DNA from: Trichomonas vaginalis G3
Taxonomy: Eukaryota; Parabasalia; Trichomonadida; Trichomonadidae
Length of the DNA stretch: 64,000 bases
Assembly: GCF_026262505.1 (NCBI RefSeq)
Contig: NC_067205.1
Coordinates: 9,052,001 to 9,116,000, forward strand
Direction: 5' to 3'
Position numbers and translations under genes: made by a program. A model generated the notes under the pieces. It worked only from the letters and a program-made list of their open reading frames with translations, was not told the DNA's origin and ran no database searches. Below, piece after piece: positions 45,599-55,827 of the stretch. Numbering within the stretch: the first letter of the stretch is position 1; each line of letters begins with the position of its first letter.

Positions 45599-46231
45599 AT
45601 GAATAGTTCTGAGCACAAAATGTCTAGGAAGAGCACACCACATAATTCTAGGACAACAAATAGTACTAGAACTTCAAACGAGCACTTTAGTCATTCAAAA
45701 TCTTCAATAAAATCAAGCCAAAAATCCTTATCTTCAGTTAAAAAACAAGAAACGAAATCAGATAACGAAGAATACTATTCTAACGAATATTACTCATATT
45801 CATCAAATCCGGAACCTCCAGAAGAAAATAAATCGAAGTCGAAATCATCTATTCAATCACCAAAAGCGCCATCAAATAGATCTGCAAAGAAAACAGCTTC
45901 AGTTCGCGATATACTAGTTTCAGGTCAATCTAGTTCTATTCAAACAGACTCAATATACACACATAGTTTTCATGGAAAGGTAGACTCTCCAAAACCACAA
46001 GGACCACCTCCACTAAAGAGAACATTCATCGACGAATCTTCAGATTCAGATGATTTTGGAGAAATTGACGACATAAATGAGTCGCATTCACATGCTTTTG
46101 TTTATAGAAAACCAGAATGGAAATTCCCTGTGAAGAGAGTTACCAGGAATGAAGATGAAGGTCTTTATGATACATTGCGTGAAAGATTTTCTGTTAAGAA
46201 TATTGTATCCAAACTGAAGAGAACACAATAG
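45599..46231 (+). CDS. Ser/Lys-rich low-complexity protein, 210 residues
   Basis: Starts MNSSEHKMSRKSTPHNSRTT; residues 1-105 are Ser/Lys/Asn-rich and probably disordered, with a YYSNEYYSYSSNPEPPEEN acidic-aromatic patch. A more ordered C-terminal part (about 150-210) has ESSDSDDFGEIDD and ends with a basic helix, LRERFSVKNIVSKLKRTQ. Many Ser-Pro and Ser-Asp sites suggest heavy phosphorylation. No domain recognised. The ATG is the first in frame. Confidence 0.65.
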   Translation: MNSSEHKMSRKSTPHNSRTTNSTRTSNEHFSHSKSSIKSSQKSLSSVKKQETKSDNEEYYSNEYYSYSSNPEPPEENKSKSKSSIQSPKAPSNRSAKKTASVRDILVSGQSSSIQTDSIYTHSFHGKVDSPKPQGPPPLKRTFIDESSDSDDFGEIDDINESHSHAFVYRKPEWKFPVKRVTRNEDEGLYDTLRERFSVKNIVSKLKRTQ

Positions 46232-46599
46232 ACTTATTTATATAGACCTTGTTTATCTTTTCATCTATTAGATATCTTTTTATATTTGAACTTTAATTGT
46301 TAATAAATTCCTAATGTTTATAATTCTATTAACTAGCTATGGCCAAAAAGTTTTACACGCAGCTTTTTATGATAACCACTTAGCTATATAAGAATCGAAA
46401 AAAAATCATCGAAAATAATTTTTGTCTTCTGACCAAATAGGTAACAAATCTTATCTTAATTAAACAAAGAAAACAACCTACTCATAAATTTCATTATTAT
46501 TAAGAAGATATTGATGAATCTGATATCTCTAAGTTATTTCTTTTTGATTTCATGTGATTTTCATGTAAATATAATTATTGTTTTAATCATAAAAGCAGC
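46232..46599. other. Intergenic region without gene
   Basis: AT-rich spacer between two convergent genes; no ORF or RNA gene seen. Confidence 0.5.
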
Positions 46600-46998
46600 T
46601 TACTCCTTACCAGCCTTCTTTGGACGGATGGACTTGCAATGTCCGCATTGTTTGTGACGGCATTGCTGGGCACGCTCGGAAAGGCGGGCATAGCACTTGC
46701 GGCAGACAGAACGCTTAACGTTTGTCTTTTCGGCAAGAATACGAAGGGATGGTTCGTAAGCTTCCTTACCACCACCACGAAGACGAAGAACAAGGTGGAG
46801 TGTAGAATCTTTCTGGATAGAGTAGTCCTGAAGTGTGTTGCCATCTTCGAGCTGCTTACCAGCGAAGATAAGACGCTGCTGGTCCGGAGGAATACCTTCC
46901 TTATCCTGGATCTTAGCCTTAACGTCCTCAATACGGTCTGTTGGCTCGACTTCGAGGGTGATGTGCTTGCCTGTCAATGTCTTGACGAAGATCTGCAT
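46600..46998 (-). CDS. Ubiquitin-ribosomal protein eL40 fusion
   Basis: 132 residues. Residues 1-76 are ubiquitin ([11 protein letters not shown]...LRLRGG) and the rest is eL40, with [11 protein letters not shown] and a zinc ribbon CRKC...CRHKQC, ending RPKKAGKE. The fusion is cut after Gly76 by deubiquitinases, giving free ubiquitin and eL40 for the 60S subunit. All seven lysines (6, 11, 27, 29, 33, 48, 63) are kept. Compared with human ubiquitin I count eight differences: His12, Thr20, Arg22, Asp25, Asn54, Gln57, Ser60, Asp64. Four extra residues (GKEA) follow the cleavage site. GC-rich codon use marks high expression. Confidence 0.97.
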   Translation of the reverse strand: MQIFVKTLTGKHITLEVEPTDRIEDVKAKIQDKEGIPPDQQRLIFAGKQLEDGNTLQDYSIQKDSTLHLVLRLRGGGKEAYEPSLRILAEKTNVKRSVCRKCYARLSERAQQCRHKQCGHCKSIRPKKAGKE

Positions 46999-47384
46999 CG
47001 CAAAAAGGAAGGACCGACCAGACCCCTCAATTTTTTGTAAACACGAACTAGACCCAATATAAATAAATTTGATATTTTGAACATACTACTGCTGTATATT
47101 AATTTTACTTTTGGAATTATGGGAAATCTAACGATGCGAATTTCAATTCGAATTGTTCTTTGAGTTTGAAGGCTAATATTGCACTAACAAATATATTTTT
47201 TCGTGACAAAACATAATCAAAGGAGAAGAGAACTAGAACAGCGAACAATTTCCACCCAATTGAAACATCAGATGTTATAATACAATGTAATTGTAAACAT
47301 AAGATAGTCGACTTAAAAATAGATCGTTTATAAACAATAATAACAATAGTATTTATTAACAAAAAAAAATATACAAAAATAAAT
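46999..47384. other. Intergenic region without gene
   Basis: AT-rich; an 81-codon minus-strand ORF (47117-47362) has no recognisable features and is not called. Confidence 0.5.
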
Positions 47385-48218
47385 TTAAAATCCTAGACCA
47401 GAAAATGAGGTCTTCGGCTTTGATCCTGCTGGCTTATTGTGTTTGGCTGATATTGTCGGCTTGATACTCATAGATATATTTAATTTCTTCAAATTATTTT
47501 GAGGAATTTCAACAGGTTCAATTGCGGACTCAACATCAAGCGTCGTAATAAAAGTGTCATTCCATGGAAGAGGTGGAAAATCAGAATCACCTGCTTGAAA
47601 TGGCAAAAATTTATTATTTTCCATTGTTCTGAATTTACAAATGAGATTAGCAATTTTAAGCGTGAAATCTTTTGACATCTTGGTTAAAGATGATGCTAAT
47701 GATGTGTATGCAACTGGATAATGAAGGAAAACTGATGTCGTCATTTCTTCAGTGAGTAATTCGACTAAATTCGCTGAAATGTCTTGAACATCAATAAGTA
47801 TATTAAATAGAGCGATTAATCGCCATTGAACTGAGTGAAAAGTTTTCTTATTCATTAATTTTTCGACAGAACATGCAGAAGTAGCTATTGAGTAGAAATT
47901 ATCTTTAATATTGAGTTTTTTAATCTTATTAAGTGATTGTCTAAGCTTTTTAAGTGTTGAAACGTACTTGAATGAACGAATTTGATATCTTGATGTAGAA
48001 AATATCTTATTCATTAGGTCAGATTCTGATTTTATAGTGTTGAATAAAGGCTCGTCATGAGAAAATTCAAGTAATAGCTTCGTGAGGTAATTTAATTGTT
48101 GGAGTGGTGGTTTTTTGAATTCTATCCTTGCCGTTTCAATATTATCTCTGTTGGGATCTGTAAACCATTTGTTGATAGATATTCTGAGAACATTTTTCTG
48201 AGAAATCAGATATTCCAT
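47385..48218 (-). CDS. Conserved-looking helical protein of unknown function
   Basis: 277 residues from the ATG at 48218. Residues 1-200 are predicted helical with Leu/Ile/Lys periodicity, for example LNYLTKLLLEFSHDEPLF and VQWRLIALFNILIDVQDI, with no membrane span. The last 70 residues are a Pro/Lys/Ser-rich tail ending SKPKTSFSGLGF. I do not recognise the family. The neighbour on the plus strand is divergent. Confidence 0.65.
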   Translation of the reverse strand: MEYLISQKNVLRISINKWFTDPNRDNIETARIEFKKPPLQQLNYLTKLLLEFSHDEPLFNTIKSESDLMNKIFSTSRYQIRSFKYVSTLKKLRQSLNKIKKLNIKDNFYSIATSACSVEKLMNKKTFHSVQWRLIALFNILIDVQDISANLVELLTEEMTTSVFLHYPVAYTSLASSLTKMSKDFTLKIANLICKFRTMENNKFLPFQAGDSDFPPLPWNDTFITTLDVESAIEPVEIPQNNLKKLNISMSIKPTISAKHNKPAGSKPKTSFSGLGF

Positions 48219-48487
48219 CTAAAATCTCAATAAATGCAAAAATAATCGTTTTAAATTCAATTCATTGTGCCTTGTTGAAAACATGTTAAATAAGATCTCA
48301 TTGAATTAACAAGAAGATTTTGATAAAGAATTTACTTTTTCAGCTTGAATCAGATGTTGATAAAGGGAATTTAGCAAAGAAATCAATTGTAAATGAGTCT
48401 ATTGCATCTAAAGAAGAAGTATCTCGATTTGCGCGTCCATATGATACTTTTCAAGAAGAATTGTCAATTTTCGTATTTTTTATTTCA

Positions 48488-49765
48488 ATGTATTTCAAGC
48501 TTGGACCGCCAATTGATAAAACAGTTATACTGACAATTGATGCAAATGCAACGATTTCGCAAGTAAAGCATAGTCTTTCAAAAATTACACTTATTCCTGC
48601 AGAATGCACTCAAATTAAGTTTAATGATGCTGTTTTAAAGCAGAATAAAAAGGTAAAATCAATAAAATCTTCTGAAGAACAACCTTTAATATGTGATTTT
48701 TATTTTATTAAAGGAGATAACCCTAAAGATTTAAATGAACCTCCACCAGATTTCGTTAGAAAGGTAGAGTTCATTGCTAATATGGGCTTTAATGTTAGGG
48801 ATGTTTATGCCGCCTTAGTACAAGAAAATTATGACATGGAACAAGCTCTTTCAACATTACAAACAAAATCTGTTATCAAAACTCCAAATATCCCAGATAC
48901 CGAAGAAGTTCCAAAATTAACACTCGAGGAGAATATTGAACCACAAGAAACTAATAAACAAATTGATTTAAATTATATTGCTTCTCGCGTCAGTGATTTA
49001 ATAACTACTACATCTTCCAATGAACCTGTTCTTACAATTACTGATGAATTACCTAACATTGAAGATATAACGGATTTCAAACAATTAATTCGCCATCTTA
49101 ACGCTCATTTACCTGATTATACGTTAGACTCGAAGGCCTTGGTCAAAGAATTCCGTGAAAAGAATGGAGATTTCGATGAATTAGCTGCATCTTTTCCTGG
49201 ATTTACGAAGGGATATTTGAACTGGGTCCTAAATACCATTGGAAGGAAGATGGCAGGAAGATTATCAAATCCAACCAAATGGACAGTTGATGAAGAAAGA
49301 TTTTTACTAGAAATGTACCATCTCGGCGTTGTTGGCAAGAAAGTTGATTTAGCATTGAATAAGAAGCCGAATGAATCCACTCACAAGTGGAAAAGTATCA
49401 GAAAATTCTTGAATAATACTCATTTACTTGAATGCTTTACAAGCGGAGCTCCAAACTGCAGTATTTTCGATGCTGTTTATGATGAACATGGATTGCCAAG
49501 GTATTTGATCAATCTTTGTAACATTATCAAATTTAATGGAGTTATTACTCAAGATACAGCTTGGAAACTTAGAGATAAAATCCAAGGTCCTGAAAAAATC
49601 GATGGAGCACATTTCTTTACAAAACCGGCTCAAAATCCTTCGGTCATCACCACAAATCCACCTCCACCTCCTCCTCCGGCAGCCGCTGAAGCTGAACCTA
49701 AGAAAGAAATCAAAGAAGCAAAGGTAACAACAATAGAAATACCAATCCAGAAGAACCAAATTTAG
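48488..49765 (+). CDS. UBL-UBA-SANT-like domain protein
   Basis: From the ATG at 48488 the protein has 425 residues. A ubiquitin-like beta-grasp comes first (LGPPIDKTVILTIDANATIS...), then a UBA domain (VRKVEFIANMGFNVRDVYAAL to DMEQALSTL, with the MGF signature), an acidic linker, a helical region (DFKQLIRHLNAHL), a Myb/SANT-like helix set starting KWTVDEERFLLEMYHLG, and a Pro-rich tail with eight consecutive Pro. UBL-UBA pairs are known ubiquitin shuttles or deubiquitinase partners; the SANT-like part suggests a nuclear role. Two oddities: the frame is open 5' to about 48305 with coding-like sequence but no ATG, and after the stop at 49765 another frame continues with Lys/Glu-rich coding-like sequence to 49917. 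Both suggest assembly indels, an unrecognised upstream exon, or early decay. Confidence 0.72.
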   Translation: MYFKLGPPIDKTVILTIDANATISQVKHSLSKITLIPAECTQIKFNDAVLKQNKKVKSIKSSEEQPLICDFYFIKGDNPKDLNEPPPDFVRKVEFIANMGFNVRDVYAALVQENYDMEQALSTLQTKSVIKTPNIPDTEEVPKLTLEENIEPQETNKQIDLNYIASRVSDLITTTSSNEPVLTITDELPNIEDITDFKQLIRHLNAHLPDYTLDSKALVKEFREKNGDFDELAASFPGFTKGYLNWVLNTIGRKMAGRLSNPTKWTVDEERFLLEMYHLGVVGKKVDLALNKKPNESTHKWKSIRKFLNNTHLLECFTSGAPNCSIFDAVYDEHGLPRYLINLCNIIKFNGVITQDTAWKLRDKIQGPEKIDGAHFFTKPAQNPSVITTNPPPPPPPAAAEAEPKKEIKEAKVTTIEIPIQKNQI

Positions 49766-49917
49766 TCCAAATTAAAGAAAAAGAAAAAAGTACTGACAAT
49801 AAGAAACCCGAACAAACTCATAAGAGAAAATCAAAACCTAAGAAATCTGATAAGAAAGATTCTCAAATTGAGGAAAATGAAGCTATCGATCCACCAAAAA
49901 TCATTGATGAAGCTTAA

Positions 49918-50267
49918 GGTCTAATTATACACTCATGCCTATCATTGCAATATAATCATGTTACTTATTTATCTCAATTTCAAATTTTTTCAATTTCAAT
50001 TTTTTTAGAAGCATATAATCAGTCTAGACGGAGTTCGGTAGCATTCAAGTCTTCTTAATTTGTATTATTATATGTTTAGAATAAATGTATTGTTTAATAA
50101 TTTCTTTTCATTCAAATATTCATCTTTGTATTGAGGTTTTTGACTAAACATTGAGCAGTACAGTATCTATTGAGATTGTCTAACTTGTAGCCGGTTACTT
50201 TTAAGATAAGACTATCTGATAGAAAGTGAAATGATGTCACTTTTGCCAAAATTTTGGAAGATAATTT
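49918..50267. other. Intergenic region without gene
   Basis: AT-rich spacer. A TCACT at 50237-50241, its A 29 nt before the next ATG, could be an Inr. Confidence 0.45.
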
Positions 50268-51365
50268 ATGAGTTTTTCGTATATCCGATTTCCAAAACTC
50301 ACAATAACAGACGAAGAACTTCAAAAAATCGAATCTTTTCGTCTTTTCGTAACTCAAATCATTAGAGAAGAGAAATTTATTATAGATTTTAAAGGTCAAA
50401 AAGAGTTTTCATCAGATACAATATGCAAATTCCCATTTATTAAGGATTTGAAGACAGGATTTACAATTGTTTTATCAAATGAAGAGAATTCTATAGAATA
50501 TGCACGATTAGCGTTACCTGTATCATGGTTTGAAAAGAACACTGTAGTCACACAAGAATTTCACATGATTTCAGTTGAAAAGAATAAAGAAGTCGCTGAT
50601 ATTACCGTTCAAGTTCATATAAGTGAAAATGGCTCACTTCCTTATCAAGCAGAAGAAGGAAAACTACTTGGAGTATTGACAACAGCTCCTGATCGCTCTA
50701 ATCTCCCTAATATTCCTAATTTTGCGTTCCAATCTCCTCCACAAGCTCCTCAACCAGTACAACAACAACAAAGACCAACAATGCAACAAGAACCTCAACA
50801 GCCAGCTCCAACACCACAGCAAACCCAGCAATTACCTCCACAAAATATTCCAAATCAAAATCAACAGCAACAATATCCTGCACAACCTCCAATGGGTTAC
50901 AGAGTTGTTAATCAACCATATTTACAGCCATCTCAGATCCCACAACAATACATTTACCCTGGACAACCTCAATTTGTCCAACAACCACCTCAAGCTTACA
51001 TGCAACCACAGCCAATGCCTCAGCAATATATACAATACCCATATCCGCAACAACAAATGCCTCAACAAGGACAAATCCAACAACCCCAGATTATTTACGT
51101 ACAAGCACCTCCTGGATACCCATTTCCCCAACAAGGCTTCATCCCACAACAGCCCGTACAGCTTCCAAATGGAACTATCGCTTACACTTATCCTTCTCCG
51201 TATCCAACATATCCTTACCCACAAAACCAAATGAATCAGCAGCAGAACGTTGTAAAACGCAAGAAGAAACGAGTTGTAAAGAAATCTTCCCATCAAGAGC
51301 CAGCACAGGAAGAAATTCAAGAACAAGAAATTGAACAACCATCAACTCAAGAAAATCCACAATGA
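50268..51365 (+). CDS. C2-like domain protein with Pro/Gln-rich tail
   Basis: 365 residues from the first ATG. Residues 1-125 are beta-rich and resemble a C2-type sandwich (FIIDFKGQKEFSSDTICKF, YARLALPVSWFEKNTV, VADITVQVHISENG), though the calcium-binding Asp set is not evident. Residues 145-330 are low complexity in Pro, Gln and Tyr (PQQYIYPG, YPYPQQQMPQQGQ), and the C-terminus is basic then acidic (KRKKKRVVKK, QEEIQEQEIEQ). This fits an aggregation-prone or RNA-granule-type linker, or an adhesive cytoplasmic protein; function not known. The domain name is tentative. Confidence 0.72.
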   Translation: MSFSYIRFPKLTITDEELQKIESFRLFVTQIIREEKFIIDFKGQKEFSSDTICKFPFIKDLKTGFTIVLSNEENSIEYARLALPVSWFEKNTVVTQEFHMISVEKNKEVADITVQVHISENGSLPYQAEEGKLLGVLTTAPDRSNLPNIPNFAFQSPPQAPQPVQQQQRPTMQQEPQQPAPTPQQTQQLPPQNIPNQNQQQQYPAQPPMGYRVVNQPYLQPSQIPQQYIYPGQPQFVQQPPQAYMQPQPMPQQYIQYPYPQQQMPQQGQIQQPQIIYVQAPPGYPFPQQGFIPQQPVQLPNGTIAYTYPSPYPTYPYPQNQMNQQQNVVKRKKKRVVKKSSHQEPAQEEIQEQEIEQPSTQENPQ

Positions 51366-51827
51366 ATTATTATGTATTTTTATACTTTTATTGTTTTTGT
51401 AGTTATAAAAAATTAAATTTGTATCAAATTTAAATTTTTCTCACTAGATAACGCACAAAGATCTAAATTTGCTTTAATGTATTAGTTGATGTGACCAATC
51501 ATTGTGATATAGTACCTGGAAACGCTTCACAAAGAACTAAAATCTGGTCAAAAAAAGATTTCATGATATTTTCTATCCCCAAATACTTTTCGCAGAAGTC
51601 TATGTACGCATGCTAAAAATGGCTACCTTAGATTCCTGTCTTAGCTCAAATACAAAATCAGGACAATTTATTTTCGATGTAGATTGAAAGCTAACATTTT
51701 CCACTTCCAAACTGTATGTAAAGCAATAATTGAATTAAAAATAATCGTAGTTCATCTTCTCAATTTTTATTTATTGGAAATCTAAATCAAATTTCCACAG
51801 AGAACGCAAACTAGATTTTCCAATAAT
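51366..51827. other. Intergenic region without gene
   Basis: AT-rich, no ORF or RNA gene seen. Confidence 0.5.
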
Positions 51828-52894
51828 ATGCGAGAAACTAACATGATTCAATACTATGAACTTCATATTCAACAAAATAAATCAAATAACAAAGAAATTT
51901 GCAACATCAACGAAGTTTTTCAGAATATTACGACACAAACGATTATATTAATCAAACAGAAAACGAAACTATATCAAACAGTGGCAATTATTACATTCAT
52001 TATGCTATATTTTCTTTCCATTATCAAAATCGAGCGATTTACCTTAAATCTCTCAGCAAAGTATTACTTGAAACATGCACGTTTTACAACAATAGCTCAA
52101 CAGAATCCGGTGGATCATTCTATATCGAGGATTCTGAGAGTGTTTTAGTTCATATTTGTTGTTCTCTCTCAACAACAACTAATTGGGGATGTGCTTATTA
52201 CGTCAATTCACTTTCTAATAGTAATTACAAAAATTATGCATTTGAATGTTCAATTTCAGAATGCAACGGAAAAACAAGTGGATATGGAGGTTCATTTTGG
52301 AATGATCGAGGAGATATCCAATTAAGTAATATAAATACATCTTATAACAAAATTCCTGAGATTGCTGCATATGCAAGTCAACTACCAACAGGAACAGGAA
52401 TTTTGAAATTCATAACAGCTTCAAATACATCTTCTACAAAATATTCTGGAATTTACAATGATGGTAAATATAGTATTACAAAATGTAATTATTTAAACAA
52501 TGAATATACAGGAAGTGATTATGCAATAATTTATTCTTCTGGTTCAACTTCATATTCAAATTGTTCATTCATAGGAAATAAAGGAAATTATTTATTTTCA
52601 TCTAAACCACAATCTGTTGATAATTGTTACTTTCATGAAAACACTTTCACTCAAACTGTAAAATATGATCCAATTACATACCAATCAATCAATCCATTAG
52701 ATTCTGCCATATCTCATTATACCACAGATAACTGTCTAGGTACATATTTTTATCCAAATTTAGAAGAAAACAAAGATGATTCATATAAAAAACATGATGA
52801 TGACGAGTTAGATCTCGAAGACATCAAACATATTGCTATTAATGTTTACAAAACATCATTTTGTGAAGTAATAAACGCATCTTCTTTATTATAA
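51828..52894 (+). pseudogene. Pmp-like (beta-helix) surface protein fragment
   Basis: The main frame (open from 51899 to 52894) has parallel beta-helix repeats of the Chlamydia-Pmp-like family known to be expanded in Trichomonas: CTFYNNSSTESGGSFYI, CSISECNGKTSGYGGSF, CNYLNNEYTGSDYA, CSFIGNKGNYLF. That frame has no ATG at its start. The ATG at 51828 opens an overlapping frame (MRETNMIQYYELHIQQ), so a frameshift, real or from assembly, lies near the start. The protein also stops after an acidic segment (DDDELDLEDIK) and lacks the membrane span and tail usual in the family. Most likely a decayed or truncated copy of a surface adhesin gene. Confidence 0.62.
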
Positions 52895-53406
52895 TTCATA
52901 TACCTTTTTTCATCTGAATTGATACCATTATATGAATCAAAATATATAAGCTACCGCTATTCTAGAGTTATAATTATTATTTTTTTAGTATATATTGCTC
53001 AAGATGTCTCTTGAAATACTCACAAACCATATTTCGTATATTGCCTTAGAGAATTCGCGTAATTCATTTATTATGTTCTATATATGAGAATAATTTTTTT
53101 TTACATAGATGTATTTGTATTGATACAATGCACCTATACTAATTATATACCTTAGTTAATATGTATACATATTGCAATTGGAAATTTCTTTATTAGCTCT
53201 TAAGATGAAAAGATAGAAGTATTTTATCCAATATGTTACGGGTGTGAAGAGAAATTTCCACCATAAGAATATTGTAATTTCATACTATCTATTATCATAA
53301 CCTAATAAAACAAGATAATAATTATAAACAAAATTTAGATTATTTAAAAAACAAACAAAATAAAAATAAAATTTCAAACAATAACAATAAAAACAAGATC
53401 GAAACT
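52895..53406. other. Intergenic region without gene
   Basis: AT-rich 3' spacer shared by the convergent Pmp-like and phosphatase-like genes; nothing else seen. Confidence 0.5.
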
Positions 53407-54564
53407 TCAATAAAAAGTCTCAATACGAGTAACAGGACGCGAGGTCACATAAGTTCTGATTCTAGAAATTTGAGACAATTTGTCCGTACCGTTGTAGATA
53501 GTCAAAATAGGGTGACCAGATGGAATTGCATCTCTAGAAGAGTCTAAAATTCGCATCGATGTCTTCCTATTCGTTGTTGCGATTGAGGCTACTTTTGGCA
53601 TTTGGGAGATTTGGAGTTGTTTGTTCTCATTCGCAATCTTTGAGTAAGGTACAATCTGAACATCCGCACGGGTAAACTTAGAGTTGATTGGCAATTTGAT
53701 GGCTTTATAATCATTGGAACCGAAAACGGCAAGAACAGCAGATTTCGTAAGGGTTAATAGTTTTTCTTCAAACTGATACATATAACCTGCGTTAAGCGGT
53801 GAACTTGTTCTGACAAATAAAGTCAGTTCATTTAGTTTCATAAATTTCTCAAAAGCGGCTTCTCCGAATACGTAACGAGAATTCCTTTGGTAATAGTCTT
53901 TTATATGTGTCGATGGCTCGCTGAAAAAGATTCCGAGATTTGACGAGTCAATAGTAGTAAGTGGACGTTGAACGCTTAAAAGCTGTTGAACTTGAGTAAA
54001 TTCAGGAAATAGACCTCCATGAATGCAAAATATGTTTTGGAAGAAAATTGCTGCTATAGGAAGATAAGAAAAAGCGGTCATAAATCGATCGAAAAGGTTT
54101 GTAGATTGAGGATAGTATTCTTGAATCTCATTGAAGAATGTTCGACCCTTTGCTACTTGTTCAAATTCGTTCTTTCCGCGGATAATGTAAATATTTCTTG
54201 GGTAAACGACCTTTAAGGCTAAAATGAAAGTAATTGTTTCGAGGGAAAAGTCTCCGTCATCAATCATATTGCCTAAAAAGCAATATGTTCTTGTTGGCGG
54301 TAAACCGAATCTTGATAATATACCGTATAATTGAAAGATATCGCCTTGTAAAGCTCCAATTAATATTACCGGGGCAAAAAGATTTAATATAACAAGTTCG
54401 CTTTGAATTATATTGGTTGCATTTTCTAGAAGTTCATTCAGATCTGCCTCTTCAAAGAAAGGCATGTTGACTGTCGAATTCGTATTGGGTATGGGAGTAA
54501 ATTCGTGTCTCATATTGACTAAATGTGTACGTACAATATTGGATATAATTGGAGGGATAGGCAT
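53407..54564 (-). CDS. PPP-family pseudophosphatase (PP1/PP2A-like)
   Basis: 385 residues from ATG 54564. Residues about 62-300 follow the PPP catalytic fold from end to end, for example SLETITFILALKVVYPRNIYI, AFSYLPIAAIFFQNIFC and TLTKSAVLAVFGSNDY. The metal and phosphate sites are mostly lost: GDIHG is GALQG (70-74), GDYVDRG is GNMIDDG (98-104), RGNHE is RGKNE (129-133), RAHQ is RTSS (252-255); only IHGG (181-184) is kept. The fold is intact and the ORF full length, so this is probably a non-catalytic scaffold or substrate-binding protein, not a decayed gene. The last 85 residues are a basic Ser/Thr-rich tail. T. vaginalis is known for a large PPP family. Confidence 0.82.
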   Translation of the reverse strand: MPIPPIISNIVRTHLVNMRHEFTPIPNTNSTVNMPFFEEADLNELLENATNIIQSELVILNLFAPVILIGALQGDIFQLYGILSRFGLPPTRTYCFLGNMIDDGDFSLETITFILALKVVYPRNIYIIRGKNEFEQVAKGRTFFNEIQEYYPQSTNLFDRFMTAFSYLPIAAIFFQNIFCIHGGLFPEFTQVQQLLSVQRPLTTIDSSNLGIFFSEPSTHIKDYYQRNSRYVFGEAAFEKFMKLNELTLFVRTSSPLNAGYMYQFEEKLLTLTKSAVLAVFGSNDYKAIKLPINSKFTRADVQIVPYSKIANENKQLQISQMPKVASIATTNRKTSMRILDSSRDAIPSGHPILTIYNGTDKLSQISRIRTYVTSRPVTRIETFY

Positions 54565-55816
54565 AAATTATTTAATATTGCGTGTATCTCAAATTTAATT
54601 TCAGAAAAAATAAACCTCTCTCACAATTTGGAAACAATATTGTAGATAATTAGTAAAGGTTTACAAAATAGGAAAATTTCCAATTGTAGATTCGCGGTTT
54701 TGTTAATAAATTGGTATTGAAAAATTGAGATTGAGAAATCCTCGTTATTTAATTTTTGATTTATAATTATAAAGTTAATAGAACTAAAATTTTGTTGAAT
54801 TAGAAACTTTTCTATATTCTATAATTTGTCGGTTAAGTATTGAAAAGTTTCTAATTTTGAAAAGATTTAAATTCTGATGCATGCATATTAAATTTGGCTG
54901 ATAAGCGTTTTTTCAGCAAAATTATTATAGAAATTTTCTTATGATTTTAGTAAAAATAGTAAGACAACTTATTCATAAATGATTTAAGCATATTAAAATT
55001 TTTAAAAAGTTGAGTTCGAAATTGACTACAAATTCTTGTCCATTGTTTTTTCTGGTGAATTGTGTTTAACATCATATCTAATATTCTTTTCGATAACTAT
55101 TTCATTCGATTGAGAGATCATTTTTTAAAGTATAAATTCATTTTAAAATTTTGGCATTCATTCTATAAATATTAAAATTTATAAACTCGATGTAAATATC
55201 TAAAAAATATTTCATACAATTTTGTAAATTAATCTTCATCATTAATATTATATTGATATTGCATTCAAATATTTTAAATTTCTTTACATAAGATTAAGAA
55301 CTTTTTCAATGAAAGGGGAAAATTCATGTAAATTCGATTTAAAAACGATTCTGGTTCATGATGATATTTCTTCATAGATACTTTTTGAATACCATTCAAA
55401 TTTTCTTTTCATGAATTTCTTCTTATGTAATTCATCAATCCTATTTCATTTGTACCATTTAACAATAATCTTGATCTTCACTCTTCAAATTTCAGTTTTC
55501 AATTTGCCACTTTCAATTTGCGAATTCTCTTTGCAATTAATGTGGATATTTACCAATAAATTTAATTTTATTTTTGATTTTCGAGTTTGATTTAAGGTTG
55601 AACCCAAGGCTATATAACGTAATAGCTAACTCAATCATATTCATATGTTATCGTGAATCTAATTTCAATCACCCATTGATTAAACCAAAGTTCTTTTCAA
55701 TTCCATATTCTAATCTTGTTCTTTCTAACATTGTTTATAGTATTTTTCGTTAACCTCATCAATATCTGCTTAGTCCATTCTTTTCATCTGCCTTGTAATT
55801 TTCAAAAAAAACTTAC
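54565..55816. other. Long AT-rich intergenic region
   Basis: About 1.25 kb without gene-like ORFs or RNA genes, up to the target-site duplication of the transposon at 55817. Confidence 0.55.
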
Positions 55817-55827
55817 ATTTTTCAAAT

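Noticed and set aside
47117-47362. 81-codon minus-strand ORF between ubiquitin-eL40 and the 47385 gene
   Set aside because: AT-rich, hydrophobic chance ORF with no start context or recognisable feature.
50722-51338. ORFs of 170 and 138 codons overlapping the PQ-rich gene
   Set aside because: Shadows created by CAA/CCA-rich repeats in other frames.
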